Of a stretch of DNA of 64,000 bases, positions 40,501 to 48,406 are shown piece after piece. The position numbers were made by a program, and so were the translations under genes. The notes under the pieces are model-generated. The model worked only from the letters and a program-made list of their open reading frames with translations. It made no database searches and was not told the DNA's origin. This DNA comes from Anaerolineae bacterium (GTDB taxonomy: Bacteria > Chloroflexota > Anaerolineae > 4572-78 > J111), in NCBI GenBank assembly GCA_023382535.1, contig JAHDWA010000008.1, forward strand, positions 124,001 through 188,000, read 5' to 3'. Within the stretch, counting starts at the first letter, position 1. Each line of letters starts with the position of its first letter.

Positions 40501-41076
40501 GGCGCGTATCCAGAAAGCCGGACTTATCTCCAACAGGCCATCGCCCTGGCTCACGACATGGGCGATCCCGCTCTGGCCGCAAACTGCCGGGGGGAATTAG
40601 GGCGCATTTATCACCGGGCAGGAAATGCTGAAACAGCCTTGACCCACTACAGCCAGGCTATTGCCGAGCTGCAACAACTTGGCGAGCGCTTTAATGCGGC
40701 TCAATTGATGGTGCAAAAAGCAGTCCTGCTGTTTGAACAAGGCCAAATTGAGCTGGCTCAAACCTGGGTCACTGAGGGTATCCGGCTGGCTCAAGCGGTG
40801 ATGCGTCCCCAAACGGTATTTGACGGACAGTTATTAGCAGCCAGGATAGGGTTCGTTCAAGGGGATCAGCCGTTGGCTTTGCAGCAGCTTCACACCCTCT
40901 TAAGAGCCGCCCCTCATGAGGCGAACCGCGCTGCTGTTCATTACGAGTTGTGGAAGCTGGGGCAAGGTCCAGAGCATGCCCATTTGGCCCACCAACTCTA
41001 TGAGCAGCTTTATGCTCAAACACCGAACTCTGTCTATCATCACCGCATAGCTGAGTTGCAGCAGCGGAAACAGTAG
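37510..41076 (+). CDS. BTAD (SARP/AfsR-like) regulator with NB-ARC ATPase and TPR array
   Basis: 1188 residues. Winged-helix DNA-binding domain (about 1-95, TKALSNLRHLLEPYLLVD), BTAD domain (about 100-245), STAND/NB-ARC ATPase with Walker A GPGGIGKTR (about 293) and Walker B MLLILDNFEHL, then TPR repeats (about 700-1180, e.g. ALIHLQQALRLDTELGNKRAQA). This is the large AfsR-like layout: ligand or partner sensing by the TPRs, ATP-gated DNA binding. Residues about 443-467 come from an inserted dispersed repeat. It is divergent from the beta-helix gene. Its own promoter region carries 11-bp-phased repeats, so it probably autoregulates. Confidence 0.92.
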   Translation: MTNLQLHLLGKPEVLLNNRPVTEFETNKAQALLYYLAVTGCAHSREVLADLLWGDMGEATAKRNLTKALSNLRHLLEPYLLVDRQSIAFNQAQPYELDVTIFQASIEASMLLESGPSEELSPLRKAVNLYRGDFLEGFHVREALAFEEWHLSQREQLRETMLQGLDLLVKRYTNQRGEEAAGLEFAARLLALDPWRESAHRQMMVLLARSGRRSAALAQYESCRRILAEELGVEPMAETTVLYERLKASGTPPHNLTLQPTLFVGREAELRQVAARLDDPHCRVVTLVGPGGIGKTRLALQAAARYLQPRADLTGTAFTHGVYFVNLAPLKAPAPSSPGAGASGHLASDLATAVAAALKFSFQGPTDLLPQLLRHLHDKTMLLILDNFEHLLPALFAGSSGGVTTLSDILQDAPQLKLLVTSRERLNLQEEWVVEVGGLEYPLPGPPPVRGRDSASPLLKGEGAEEGYSAIAFFTQRAEQVRADFALTEPDMTQVVRICQLVEGSPLALELAASWLRVLSCAEIVAEIEQSLDFLTSSLRNSSERHRSMRAIFEQSWQMLSHQEQAVFRKLSVFRGGFQREAAQTVAGASLPTLASLADKSLLRLSSTGRYEIHELLRQFAAEKLLDHEDGAWAARPSTVQTVWERYSSYYLKLLGQYEARLCGQRPQQAVAVLRSEVDNIRQAWHWAVVNACLADLNDSLGALAMFYELLGLFQEGEEVFGVAGAVLEAVNFLETQERSAVIGRLWLEQARFVSYQGQYKRAKTIIGQVQALAAQANEPLLQADTHLILGLVLIFLGELDQAVDCLQSALAVYQRLSVQQRAALALSHLGEAFSRKQRQDEALIHLQQALRLDTELGNKRAQAFSSSRIGNVYAYKDMNDKAMEYYKQALAMFEELDDTPGVAKSLSNIGLTHYYLGEYAAAFPPLNQALQLFRKLGDIWGEANTLENLGMTYLALGEYQAAQQCLDRALALSQQGGSKLAESYSTYWLGKLYLEIGAYPESRTYLQQAIALAHDMGDPALAANCRGELGRIYHRAGNAETALTHYSQAIAELQQLGERFNAAQLMVQKAVLLFEQGQIELAQTWVTEGIRLAQAVMRPQTVFDGQLLAARIGFVQGDQPLALQQLHTLLRAAPHEANRAAVHYELWKLGQGPEHAHLAHQLYEQLYAQTPNSVYHHRIAELQQRKQ
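38835..38898. repeat. Palindromic dispersed repeat within the BTAD gene
   Basis: CCCTCCC...GGGAGGG followed by a perfect CCCCTCTCC-TAAAA-GGAGAGGGG hairpin (38876-38898). The insert is in frame, encoding PLPGPPPVRGRDSASPLLKG-like residues. Confidence 0.75.
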
Positions 41077-41103
41077 ATGCTTTCACCATAAGGCTTGTGG
41101 GGA

Positions 41104-41205
41104 ATGGAACGCGGATTTTGCGGATAAAAATTGACTTGGATCCGTTCAATTCGCGTCTAATAGGGGGACTTTAATAACTCAAGACCTTGTTATGAAAGTT
41201 ATCTG
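41104..41205 (+). repeat. Dispersed repeat, copy 2 (after the BTAD gene)
   Basis: Same opening ATGGAACGCG and ending TGAAAGTTATCTG as copy 1 at 34773. The two copies bracket the beta-helix/BTAD locus. Confidence 0.5.
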
Positions 41206-41224
41206 GTGATTAAGGCGTAACCTT

Positions 41225-41713
41225 TCACAGCCTCAGGACAAAGTTGGCTGCCTCGGGCCGCTCGTCCCAGCCCTGTTTGTTATAAAAACCGCGCTGGTAG
41301 GATTCCCGGCTGCGCATATTGATCAATGATAAACGGGAGCAACCCCGCTCGATGGCTTCTGCCTTCACGGCTGCCAGCAGCCGGCCCCCCACCCCCTGCC
41401 CGCGAGCCGACTCCTGCACAAATAATTCGGAGATAAAGCCTTCCGGACCGGGCAGGAAGAGGTAGGGCAGCCAGTGAACTGTTGCATAGCCGGCAATCTC
41501 TTGCTCGGAGATTCCGGCTACGTAGATCGAGTGGCTGTTATCGGCCAGGTTAAGCTGTAGCTTGTGCGCAACCCTGGCCTGAACCTCGGCCGGGGAAGCC
41601 CCTTCAAAATAGTGCTGAAACCAGCCGATGTCGAGGATGAGCTGGGTCAGCGTCTCCGCGTCATTGGACTGGGCTTTTCTAATCGTAAATGTCATGGGCT
41701 TATTCTCGTCCAT
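41225..41713 (-). CDS. GNAT-family N-acetyltransferase
   Basis: 162 residues with the acetyl-CoA fold: FTIRKAQSNDAETLTQLILDIGWF, YVAGISEQEIAGYATVHWLP, then the acetyl-CoA loop ESARGQGVGGRLLAAVKAEA and NMRSRESYQRGFYNKQGW. The substrate is unknown. Downstream of the EamA-family gene on the same strand with a gap of about 80 bases. A second ATG lies six codons in. Confidence 0.88.
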   Translation of the reverse strand: MDENKPMTFTIRKAQSNDAETLTQLILDIGWFQHYFEGASPAEVQARVAHKLQLNLADNSHSIYVAGISEQEIAGYATVHWLPYLFLPGPEGFISELFVQESARGQGVGGRLLAAVKAEAIERGCSRLSLINMRSRESYQRGFYNKQGWDERPEAANFVLRL

Positions 41714-41794
41714 AATTTCAACCCCGTTTTAGCTCAATCATCCAGAGGACAGCTTCTCCTCCGCTTTGAAGGCAAAGCCTCGCTTCTCATTAGG

Positions 41795-42736
41795 TTACTG
41801 GTGCTTAGGGCGGGTAGCCAATAAGATGCCCAATAAAATCAGTAAGATACCTGCCGCGTGAAACCATTGCAAGCTTTCGCCCAGAAAGAGGATGGCCATG
41901 AGGCTGCCAAAAACAGGCATCAGGTGGACAAATAGACCGGCCCGGTTTGCTCCGGCCAATTCGACCCCCCGATTATAACAGAGATAGGCCAAAATGGAGG
42001 GAAAGATGGCGACATAAGCAACCGTGAGCAGCGTCACCCCATCCACAGACATCACCCGGCCTGTAGCGTTTTCCCACAGGTAAAAGGGTAACAAAATCAC
42101 TGCACCAGCGATAAAGGTCGCCGCGATAAAACTGAGCGGGTGTATTGGCGGGCGCTGGCGCAGCAAAGCCGAATAGGCGGCATATAAGGCCACGGCGATA
42201 AAAACCAATAGGTCGCCCAGGTTGAGGGTGAGGGAAGTGAGCACCTGTAAACTGCCCTGGCCCACAATCGTCAATACCCCCATCAGCGAAAGCATGATGC
42301 CCACCCCCTGAACGGCCCTGACGGTTTCGCGGAAGAACAGATATGACATCAAAACGATCAGCACCGGCATGGCGGACTGCATCAGCAGGGCATTGATGGC
42401 CGTGGTAAATTGCAGGCCGGTATAAATCAGCGTATTAAACGAGGCTACCCCCAGGATTGACAGCAGCAGGATTATTTTCCAGTGCTGCCAGATCACCTCC
42501 CAATCGCGCTTGAGGTAGGGCCAGGCAAAGCTCAACACCAGGATAGACCCGCCGCACCAGCGCCAAAAGGCCAGCCCGATGGGCGGCACGTCCGCTCGCA
42601 CCGCCCGGCCCAGGACAAAGTTGCCCGACCAAAATAATGTCGCCAGGATTAATAAAAGATAGGGTTGGTCAAACAGATTTTGAAGAAGTCGAGTCGGCTG
42701 AAGGGGGGAATAATTGTATTTGAGCTTCTTTTCCAT
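41795..42736 (-). CDS. EamA/DMT-superfamily transporter
   Basis: 313 residues with ten hydrophobic helices in two EamA repeats (FWSGNFVLGRAVRADVPPIGLAFWRW, ALLMQSAMPVLIVLMSYLFFRETVR, and the mirrored second set ending MPVFGSLMAILFLGESLQWFHAAG). Members export metabolites such as amino acids or purines. I use the ATG at 42736 because AAGGA precedes it by about eight bases; an upstream start is also open. Confidence 0.85.
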   Translation of the reverse strand: MEKKLKYNYSPLQPTRLLQNLFDQPYLLLILATLFWSGNFVLGRAVRADVPPIGLAFWRWCGGSILVLSFAWPYLKRDWEVIWQHWKIILLLSILGVASFNTLIYTGLQFTTAINALLMQSAMPVLIVLMSYLFFRETVRAVQGVGIMLSLMGVLTIVGQGSLQVLTSLTLNLGDLLVFIAVALYAAYSALLRQRPPIHPLSFIAATFIAGAVILLPFYLWENATGRVMSVDGVTLLTVAYVAIFPSILAYLCYNRGVELAGANRAGLFVHLMPVFGSLMAILFLGESLQWFHAAGILLILLGILLATRPKHQ

Positions 42737-42966
42737 TACATTTGTCCTTCTTAGCAGGGCTGGGCGATTAAGTGAGGGCCAATTATAGCACAATAATGAA
42801 ACTGTACGTAGAAGTGGAGACCCGGCTGCCCGGTCAAAATTGTGCCAGCAGGAAACAAAAGTAAGTGAGGCGACATTGGTTTAACGGGTGACGTAAGGTA
42901 TAATTTTAGCGGGGATGAGGGCTACCTCTGGTGGCCCGGAAAAAATTTAAGATCAGGTGATAGCAA

Positions 42967-44223
42967 TTGTTTTTTGATGAAGCCAAAATCTACGTAAAAG
43001 CCGGCGATGGTGGGGATGGGGTGGTCGCCTTCCGGCGAGAGAAATATGTGCCGCGGGGCGGGCCGGCGGGAGGACATGGCGGCAAGGGCGGTGATGTGGT
43101 GCTGGAGGCCGACCCGCACCTGAATACGCTGATCCATTTCAAAAAGCGCAGCCATTTCAAGGCGGAGCGCGGTGAGCATGGGGGCGGCAAGAACATGGCG
43201 GGCGCTATGGGCGAGGATACGGTCATTCCCGTACCGCTGGGTACGGTCGCTCGGCATGCCGAAACCGGGGAGCTGCTGGCCGATTTGGTCGAGCCGGGAC
43301 AGCGGGTTATTGTGGCTCATGGAGGCCGGGGCGGGCGGGGCAATACCTCGTTCAAGAGCGCGGTCAACCAGGCTCCCAAAATTGCCGAGCGCGGCCAGCC
43401 CGGCGTAGAGTTGTGGCTGACCCTGGAACTCAAGTTGATTGCCGATGTTGGTATTATCGGCGTGCCCAATGCGGGTAAAAGCACACTGCTGTCGGTGGTC
43501 AGCGCGGCCCAGCCCAAAATTGCCGATTATCCTTTCACCACGCTTCAGCCCAATTTGGGGGTTGTGGTGCTAGACCACCGCGATCTGGTTATGGCTGATA
43601 TTCCCGGTTTGATCGAGGGTGCGCACGCTGGCGCGGGGTTGGGGCACCAATTCCTGCGCCATGTCGAGCGTAGCCGCCTGCTGGTCCATTTGCTTAACGG
43701 CGCTGCTCCTGATCCTCTGGCCGATTTTGAGCAGATTAATGAGGAGCTGCGCCTCTTCAGCCCCAGGCTGGCCGGTAAACCGCAACTGGTGGTCTTGAAT
43801 AAAATTGACCTGCCGGATGCTCGGGAGCACTGGCCGGCGGTCCAGGCGCGGGCCAGAGAACTGGGGTTGGAAGCGCTGCACATCTCGGCGGTTACGGGGC
43901 AGGGAGTGCCGGCATTGGTGGCCAAGCTTTTTGCCGAGCTGGATCAGCTCCCGCGCGAGGCGCTCTTCGAGGACGAAGTGCCGGTTTTTACCCTGGCTGA
44001 TGCGGACAGCTTTGAGATTGAAAAGCTGCCGAACGGCTGGCGCGTCAGCGGTCCCAAGATCGAGCAGTTGGCGGCGCAAACCTATTGGAATCTGGACGAG
44101 GGAGTCATGCGGGCCTATCGCATTCTGGAAAAAATGGGTGTACACGACGCGCTGCGAGAAGCCGGCGTAGAACCGGGCGATACCGTGTTTCTGCACGATG
44201 TAGAGTTGGAGTGGGCCTGGTGA
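42967..44223 (+). CDS. obgE: Obg GTPase
   Basis: Essential GTPase that binds the large ribosomal subunit and links growth to stress. The glycine-rich Obg fold occupies 1-158 ([18 protein letters not shown]), the G domain follows with G1 GVPNAGKS (165-172), G3 DIPGLIEGA and G4 NKID, and a C-terminal OCT domain (about 345-418) ends the protein. It starts at TTG (42967) with AGGTGA seven bases before. nadD follows, an arrangement common in bacteria (rpmA usually precedes). Confidence 0.95.
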   Translation: MFFDEAKIYVKAGDGGDGVVAFRREKYVPRGGPAGGHGGKGGDVVLEADPHLNTLIHFKKRSHFKAERGEHGGGKNMAGAMGEDTVIPVPLGTVARHAETGELLADLVEPGQRVIVAHGGRGGRGNTSFKSAVNQAPKIAERGQPGVELWLTLELKLIADVGIIGVPNAGKSTLLSVVSAAQPKIADYPFTTLQPNLGVVVLDHRDLVMADIPGLIEGAHAGAGLGHQFLRHVERSRLLVHLLNGAAPDPLADFEQINEELRLFSPRLAGKPQLVVLNKIDLPDAREHWPAVQARARELGLEALHISAVTGQGVPALVAKLFAELDQLPREALFEDEVPVFTLADADSFEIEKLPNGWRVSGPKIEQLAAQTYWNLDEGVMRAYRILEKMGVHDALREAGVEPGDTVFLHDVELEWAW

Positions 44224-44368
44224 CAGGGTAGCAGGTAACAAGTTGCAGGTTAAAGGTGGCCGGTTACAAGGTGCAGATCACCCATAATAGCCTCCAAGAA
44301 ACTTCTTACTTCTTCTTTCTTACTTCTTCTCTCTTACCCCCTACTCCCTACTCCCTACTCCCTGCTCC
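44224..44368 (+). repeat. Repeat-rich spacer between obgE and nadD
   Basis: Contains paired GTAACAAGTTGCAG-type units and a pyrimidine tract with tandem CTACTCC heptamers ending directly against the nadD start codon. Confidence 0.6.
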
Positions 44369-44971
44369 ATGAAGCTCGGTCTTCTTGGTGGCACGTTTGA
44401 CCCTATCCACCTGGGCCACCTGCTGATGGCAGAGACTGCGCTGGATGGGTTGGGTTTGAGCCTGGTGCTCTTTGTGCCGGCGGGCGACCCGCCCCACAAG
44501 CAGGGCCAGCCCAAAACACTCGCCCGGCATCGTGTGGCGATGGTCGAACGGGCCATTGCCGGCCACCCGTATTTTGGCATGAGCCGGGTGGATTTGGAGC
44601 GGCCCGGCCCACACTATACCACTGATATGGTGCGGCTGATTCGGCGGCAGTACGAATTGTCTGCGGAGGCGTGTTTCCTGATCGTCGGCGGGGACTCGCT
44701 GGTGGATTTGCCCACCTGGCATAACACTCCCGAGTTGGTGACGTTATGCCGCCTGGCTGTCGCTCACCGGCCGGGGTACCGGCCTGACCTGGTCGAATTG
44801 GAGGCAATAATCCCCGGCCTTAGCGCCCGTCTTGATTGGGTGGAGATGCCGCTTATCGGGGTCTCGGCTTCAGATATCCGGGCCAGGGTACGGGCAGGAC
44901 AGAGCATTCGCTATCAGGTGGCGGAGCCGGTGCGAGCGTATATTGAGCAACAGCAGCTATATCGAAGTTAA
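44369..44971 (+). CDS. nadD: Nicotinate-mononucleotide adenylyltransferase
   Basis: Makes nicotinic acid adenine dinucleotide in NAD synthesis. The nucleotidyltransferase signature GGTFDPIHLGH (residues 7-17, HLGH standing for HxGH) and the later SASDIRARVRAG (ISSTxIR-like) are present. 200 residues, normal length. No Shine-Dalgarno sequence is visible: the bases before the ATG are a CTACTCC-type repeat tract. Co-directional with obgE. Confidence 0.93.
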   Translation: MKLGLLGGTFDPIHLGHLLMAETALDGLGLSLVLFVPAGDPPHKQGQPKTLARHRVAMVERAIAGHPYFGMSRVDLERPGPHYTTDMVRLIRRQYELSAEACFLIVGGDSLVDLPTWHNTPELVTLCRLAVAHRPGYRPDLVELEAIIPGLSARLDWVEMPLIGVSASDIRARVRAGQSIRYQVAEPVRAYIEQQQLYRS

Positions 44972-45012
44972 TCGGCTATAGGGTGGAGGGTTTTCAGGTA
45001 TGGAGGTGTATA

Positions 45013-45858
45013 TTGAACAGATTGAGTGCTTATATGTTTTTAGGGTTGATTGTTGCTGTTTCAATGTGGCTGGCTGGGGAGTCAAATGGGCTGGCCCAAG
45101 AGGGAGCAGACGAAACCCCGCTTACAGCGGAAGCTAAAGCTTTTGAGTTGGACGTTATTCGCCTGGCTAACCAGGAGCGCACCGCGCGGGGTTTACCGCC
45201 GTTACGCTACAACGGCAGTTTGACGGAGGCCGCCCGCGCTCACAATCAGGATATGATTACCCATGATTTCTTTGGCCATACCGGCTCCGATGGTTCGGAC
45301 TCCTGGGATCGGGCCTGCGCCCACGGTTATACTGCTTATGGCTGGGGTGAGTGTTTTGTGGGTGAAAATATCTCTGTTGGGTACAGGACTCCGGCGGAGA
45401 CGGTCGCCGGTTGGATGCAGAGTCCGGGCCACCGTGATATTATTCTGAACCCTGCTTACCGGGAAATTGGGGTGGGACATACTACCGGCGGCAGTTGGGG
45501 CAATTATTGGACGATGGACCTGGGCGCTCAGCCCAAGGTTTTGCCGGTATTCATTAATAATGATGCCGGCCAGACGGTGTCCAACGGAGTGATGCTGACC
45601 CTGACCAGGGAGGATGTCTCGAATTGGGGCAGCCTCGGCCCGATTACGGGAGTGCAAATTAGTGAAAACTCCTCCTTTGCCGGGGCCGCCTGGCGAAAAT
45701 GGTCACAGACTATTCCTTTTACCTTGTCGCCCGGTACTGGAGTCAAAGCGGTCTACGTCAGGTTTACTGATGGAACCCGCCAGGTAACCAGCAGCGACAG
45801 CATCAATGTCGTCAACAAATCGTCTTCTTATCTGCCTGCGCTCCAGAGGCATAAGTAA
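45013..45858 (+). CDS. Secreted CAP-domain (SCP/PR1-like) protein
   Basis: 281 residues. TTG start at 45013 with GGAGG six bases before; an N-terminal signal peptide (YMFLGLIVAVSMWLAG) follows. The CAP domain (about 45-170) has LANQERTARGLPPL, AARAHNQDM, HDFFGHTGSDGS, GENI and MQSPGHRDIILNPAYREIGVG. A beta-rich C-terminal part ends in SSSYLPALQRHK, a hydrophobic '-YLP-' tail like that of the beta-helix protein. CAP proteins are extracellular; their activity is often unknown. Confidence 0.85.
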   Translation: MNRLSAYMFLGLIVAVSMWLAGESNGLAQEGADETPLTAEAKAFELDVIRLANQERTARGLPPLRYNGSLTEAARAHNQDMITHDFFGHTGSDGSDSWDRACAHGYTAYGWGECFVGENISVGYRTPAETVAGWMQSPGHRDIILNPAYREIGVGHTTGGSWGNYWTMDLGAQPKVLPVFINNDAGQTVSNGVMLTLTREDVSNWGSLGPITGVQISENSSFAGAAWRKWSQTIPFTLSPGTGVKAVYVRFTDGTRQVTSSDSINVVNKSSSYLPALQRHK

Positions 45859-45883
45859 TTCCAGTGAGAAAGGAAAATCCACC

Positions 45884-46198
45884 ATGTTTGTTGTCATGAA
45901 CCGGATTCCGGTTAATCCGAAGTACCAGGCTCAATTTGAGGAGCGTTTTACCAACCGCGCCCGCGAGGTGGACAAGATGCCCGGCTTTGTCCGCAATCAG
46001 GTGCTCCGCCCGGCCAAAGCCGACGACCCTTATGTTGTTCTCACTGTTTGGCAGTCGAAAGAGGATTTTGAAGCATGGGTGAATTCTGAAGCATTTCAAC
46101 GAGGCCATTCAAAATCGGGCACCCTACCGCGTGAAGCATTTTTAGGACACAGTAAATTAGAAAGTTTTGAGGTGATTCTAGATACAGCGTCGGAGTGA
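45884..46198 (+). CDS. Antibiotic-biosynthesis monooxygenase family protein (HmoB/IsdG-like)
   Basis: 104 residues with the ABM dimeric alpha-beta fold: FVVMNRIPVNPKYQAQFEERFTNRAREVDKMPGFVRNQVL, YVVLTVWQSKEDFEAWVNSEAFQRGH. The pattern is close to heme-degrading HmoB/IsdG-type proteins, which release iron from heme. A heme-handling role is a fair inference. ATG at 45884 preceded by AGAAAGGA. Confidence 0.8.
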   Translation: MFVVMNRIPVNPKYQAQFEERFTNRAREVDKMPGFVRNQVLRPAKADDPYVVLTVWQSKEDFEAWVNSEAFQRGHSKSGTLPREAFLGHSKLESFEVILDTASE

Positions 46199-46223
46199 GA
46201 TTACAGACATCGTATCAATTACA

Positions 46224-46258
46224 AAGGGCTGGCCTACGGGCTGGCCCTTATTATTTTT
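46224..46258 (+). terminator. Rho-independent terminator
   Basis: AAGGGC (46224-46229) pairs with GCCCTT (46244-46249) and is followed by ATTATTTTT. It ends the ABM gene transcript. Confidence 0.6.
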
Positions 46259-46264
46259 GGGGGA

Positions 46265-46294
46265 TTGTCAGCGACAATAGAGTCGTGATACAAT
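46265..46294 (+). promoter_or_regulatory. Sigma70-type promoter for the T5orf172 gene
   Basis: TTGTCA (46265-46270), 18 bp, TACAAT (46289-46294). It lies about 150 bases before the start codon. Confidence 0.55.
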
Positions 46295-46443
46295 GGCATA
46301 GAACATAATACAAGCCCGGCGGTACCAAATCCGCGGGATTAAGGGGCACTTTAAAAACTTTATAACCAACTGCTATCCTGTCCAAACAGTTATGGGGATA
46401 CAGCCGGGAGAAACGACCACCAATTTTACGAAAGGGAATTCCA

Positions 46444-46983
46444 ATGATCTACTTCATTCAGGCGGGTGATGACGGTCCTATCAAAATAGGTTACGTGGCT
46501 AACGTAGATCAAATAAAATCCTGGCAGGAAGGTTCTCCTGTCCTGTTACGGCTGTTGGCAACTTTTGAGGGAAGTTTAGAGGTAGAGGCTTATCTTCATA
46601 GCAAGTTTTTGCGTTTCAGGCAGCAGGGAAAATGGTTCAAAGCAAGCAAGGAGATATTCGATTTTATTGAAAACTCCCGGTTGCCCTACGATTTGTCAGA
46701 AGATAAGCTAAATGGCCATGATAAAATGATGTTCAACAAACTCAACCAGTTGTTACTCAAGATCAAGTATCAGAACCGGGTCGGCGTTGGCTGGCAGGAT
46801 ATTGCTCACGAACTGGAAATGTCTACAGAAAGACTGCACAAACTGCGGAATGAAGGGTTTTATCGGGGCTTATCCTGGGAACAAATTCAACGCCTGGCCA
46901 AGTTGTTGAATATGAGAACCTGGGAACTGGTCCGGCTGGTAGAGGAAGGTCAGGGACCCGATGATGAGATGGACATCGAGTAA
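46444..46983 (+). CDS. T5orf172 (GIY-YIG-related) domain protein with C-terminal HTH
   Basis: 179 residues. The first 75 form a T5orf172/Mug113-type GIY-YIG variant (MIYFIQAGDDGPIKIGYV, SPVLLRLLATFEG, HSKFLRFRQQGKWF). The rest is a long helical stretch and an HTH-like region (WQDIAHELEMSTERLHKLRNEG). Such domains occur in phage and mobile genes and may cut or bind nucleic acid. It stands alone with its own promoter and terminator. Confidence 0.8.
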   Translation: MIYFIQAGDDGPIKIGYVANVDQIKSWQEGSPVLLRLLATFEGSLEVEAYLHSKFLRFRQQGKWFKASKEIFDFIENSRLPYDLSEDKLNGHDKMMFNKLNQLLLKIKYQNRVGVGWQDIAHELEMSTERLHKLRNEGFYRGLSWEQIQRLAKLLNMRTWELVRLVEEGQGPDDEMDIE

Positions 46984-46998
46984 GCACTCCTTTCGGAA

Positions 46999-47039
46999 AA
47001 CAGCCCATCTTTGGTTAGAAGTGGGTTGTTTTCTTTTTT
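46999..47039 (+). terminator. Rho-independent terminator
   Basis: AACAGCCCA (46999-47007) pairs with TGGGTTGTT (47022-47030), one G-T pair, followed by TTCTTTTTT. Confidence 0.75.
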
Positions 47040-47115
47040 AGTAAATTTCTATAAAAAAGATTGAGCAGTTTCACTTGAGAAGTAATCACGGCAAGTCGAA
47101 TAAGACGGGAATATT

Positions 47116-47142
47116 GTGAATTCTGACTCAAACCGAATTCAC
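47116..47142. promoter_or_regulatory. Perfect 8-bp inverted repeat
   Basis: GTGAATTC and GAATTCAC with an 11-nt spacer, about 70 bases before the next gene; operator-like. Confidence 0.45.
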
Positions 47143-47211
47143 ACCTAATGGAATTAGAATAGAAGTTAAAGATGAATTCTTTATTACCTCATTCATTTCA
47201 GGGAGGTTGGT

Positions 47212-47862
47212 ATGGGGCGCAGAATCAGATACCGTCCAAATTCTATCCAGGAATTCGCCGTACTTGAGAAAACGCGGGAAGACAGCTTCTTAACCCCAAA
47301 AGTAATCCTGACTATTGCCGCCGTATGGATCGTGGGGCTGGTGGTGATTGTTTTGGCGGGGTACTTGCTTATGCAGTACAGAAAATTTCAGAACGAGTTT
47401 GTCCCCCTGGCCGATGTTTGCCGGGGCAAATGGGTCAACGCAGCTTCACCTTATTCGCTCACGCCGGGCCAACATGCGGCGGTAGCGGTTAGAAACAGTT
47501 CTGGTGGGTGGCAGCTTGACCCATTATTCTTCTTGGGAGAAGTTTCACCTGGGTCGCTGGCTAAGGCAGAGTTAGTTCTGTGCCTGGAGCCGGTCCAGGA
47601 GGTGTTTATTGAAAGCTGCCCTTACGGCTCTCCAGGTGATGTGCACACCGTAGAACGATATTATTACAGGCAGGACGTCAGGCTGGTCGAGGCCAAAACC
47701 GGGCGGGTTATAACGGTGCAGACCTTTACCGGAAAATCCCCGCCCTACTGTGACAAAACGGAATTTTTTGGCAAGAATGAGAAAACCAAGAAGCTCGAGG
47801 GTACGGCAATCACGAATAGCGATATTCGAAGCTGGGCGTCGCCTCACATGTACATTAAGTAG
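47212..47862 (+). CDS. Single-pass membrane protein of unknown function
   Basis: 216 residues. A cytoplasmic segment of about 28 residues, one membrane helix (about 30-54, VILTIAAVWIVGLVVIVLAGYLL) and an extracytoplasmic domain with four cysteines (VCRGKWV, VLCLEPV, ESCPYGS, PYCDKTE) that could form disulphides. No family recognised. GGGAGG precedes the ATG. Confidence 0.65.
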   Translation: MGRRIRYRPNSIQEFAVLEKTREDSFLTPKVILTIAAVWIVGLVVIVLAGYLLMQYRKFQNEFVPLADVCRGKWVNAASPYSLTPGQHAAVAVRNSSGGWQLDPLFFLGEVSPGSLAKAELVLCLEPVQEVFIESCPYGSPGDVHTVERYYYRQDVRLVEAKTGRVITVQTFTGKSPPYCDKTEFFGKNEKTKKLEGTAITNSDIRSWASPHMYIK

Positions 47863-47870
47863 ATCATCTC

Positions 47871-48308
47871 TCACCAGCCCAACCGCAGCACCACTTCCCC
47901 TTCCTCAACCAGGCCGGTGTGCTCGAAACCCAGGCCGAGATACAACTTCTCGGCCTGTTTATTTTCCGGCGCAAAACTGATCCTGATCTCGCGGCAATCC
48001 GGTTTTTCTTTGAGCTGCCGGATGGCCTGTTCCATCGCCGCCCGGCCATAGCCGCGACCCTGGTAGGCCTGGTCCACCATGAGCCGGATGATCCAATAGC
48101 TGCCATCCCGCTCATCGCGGCCATACATAGTAAAACCGACTAAAGATTCGCCGCAGTAAATTGCCAGCGGCGTCCATTCCGGCTCGAATTTGGACTCGGC
48201 GATGGAGTACAGGTTTGGAGCGACAAAATCTTCCTGCTCAGGGCTGACTTTCAGCTTGGCGCACTCGCGCCAGTTATCCTTGGTGATATCTCTGAGTGAA
48301 ATTTCCAT
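47871..48308 (-). CDS. GNAT N-acetyltransferase, SpeG/BltD-like
   Basis: 145 residues. MEISLRDITKDNWRECAKLKVSPEQEDFVAPNLYSIAESKFEP resembles diamine/spermidine acetyltransferases of the BltD type, and the acetyl-CoA loop is AYQGRGYGRAAMEQAI. It may acetylate polyamines; the substrate is inferred only from this likeness. Lies downstream of the ABC operon on the same strand, separated by a palindromic repeat. Confidence 0.85.
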   Translation of the reverse strand: MEISLRDITKDNWRECAKLKVSPEQEDFVAPNLYSIAESKFEPEWTPLAIYCGESLVGFTMYGRDERDGSYWIIRLMVDQAYQGRGYGRAAMEQAIRQLKEKPDCREIRISFAPENKQAEKLYLGLGFEHTGLVEEGEVVLRLGW

Positions 48309-48341
48309 ATAAATTAGCCTCTCCTGGAAAAAGGAAAAACC

Positions 48342-48385
48342 AAGTGACAGGCACTTTTAAACCTCCGATAAATGCCTGTCACCTT
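48342..48385. repeat. Copy 4 of the GGTGACTGGCACTT-like inverted repeat family
   Basis: AAGTGACAGGCACTT (48342-48356) pairs with AAATGCCTGTCACCTT (48370-48385). It is a sub-variant with ACAGG instead of ACTGG. Confidence 0.75.
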
Positions 48386-48406
48386 GATACCTGCCCCTGC
48401 GGCTGG

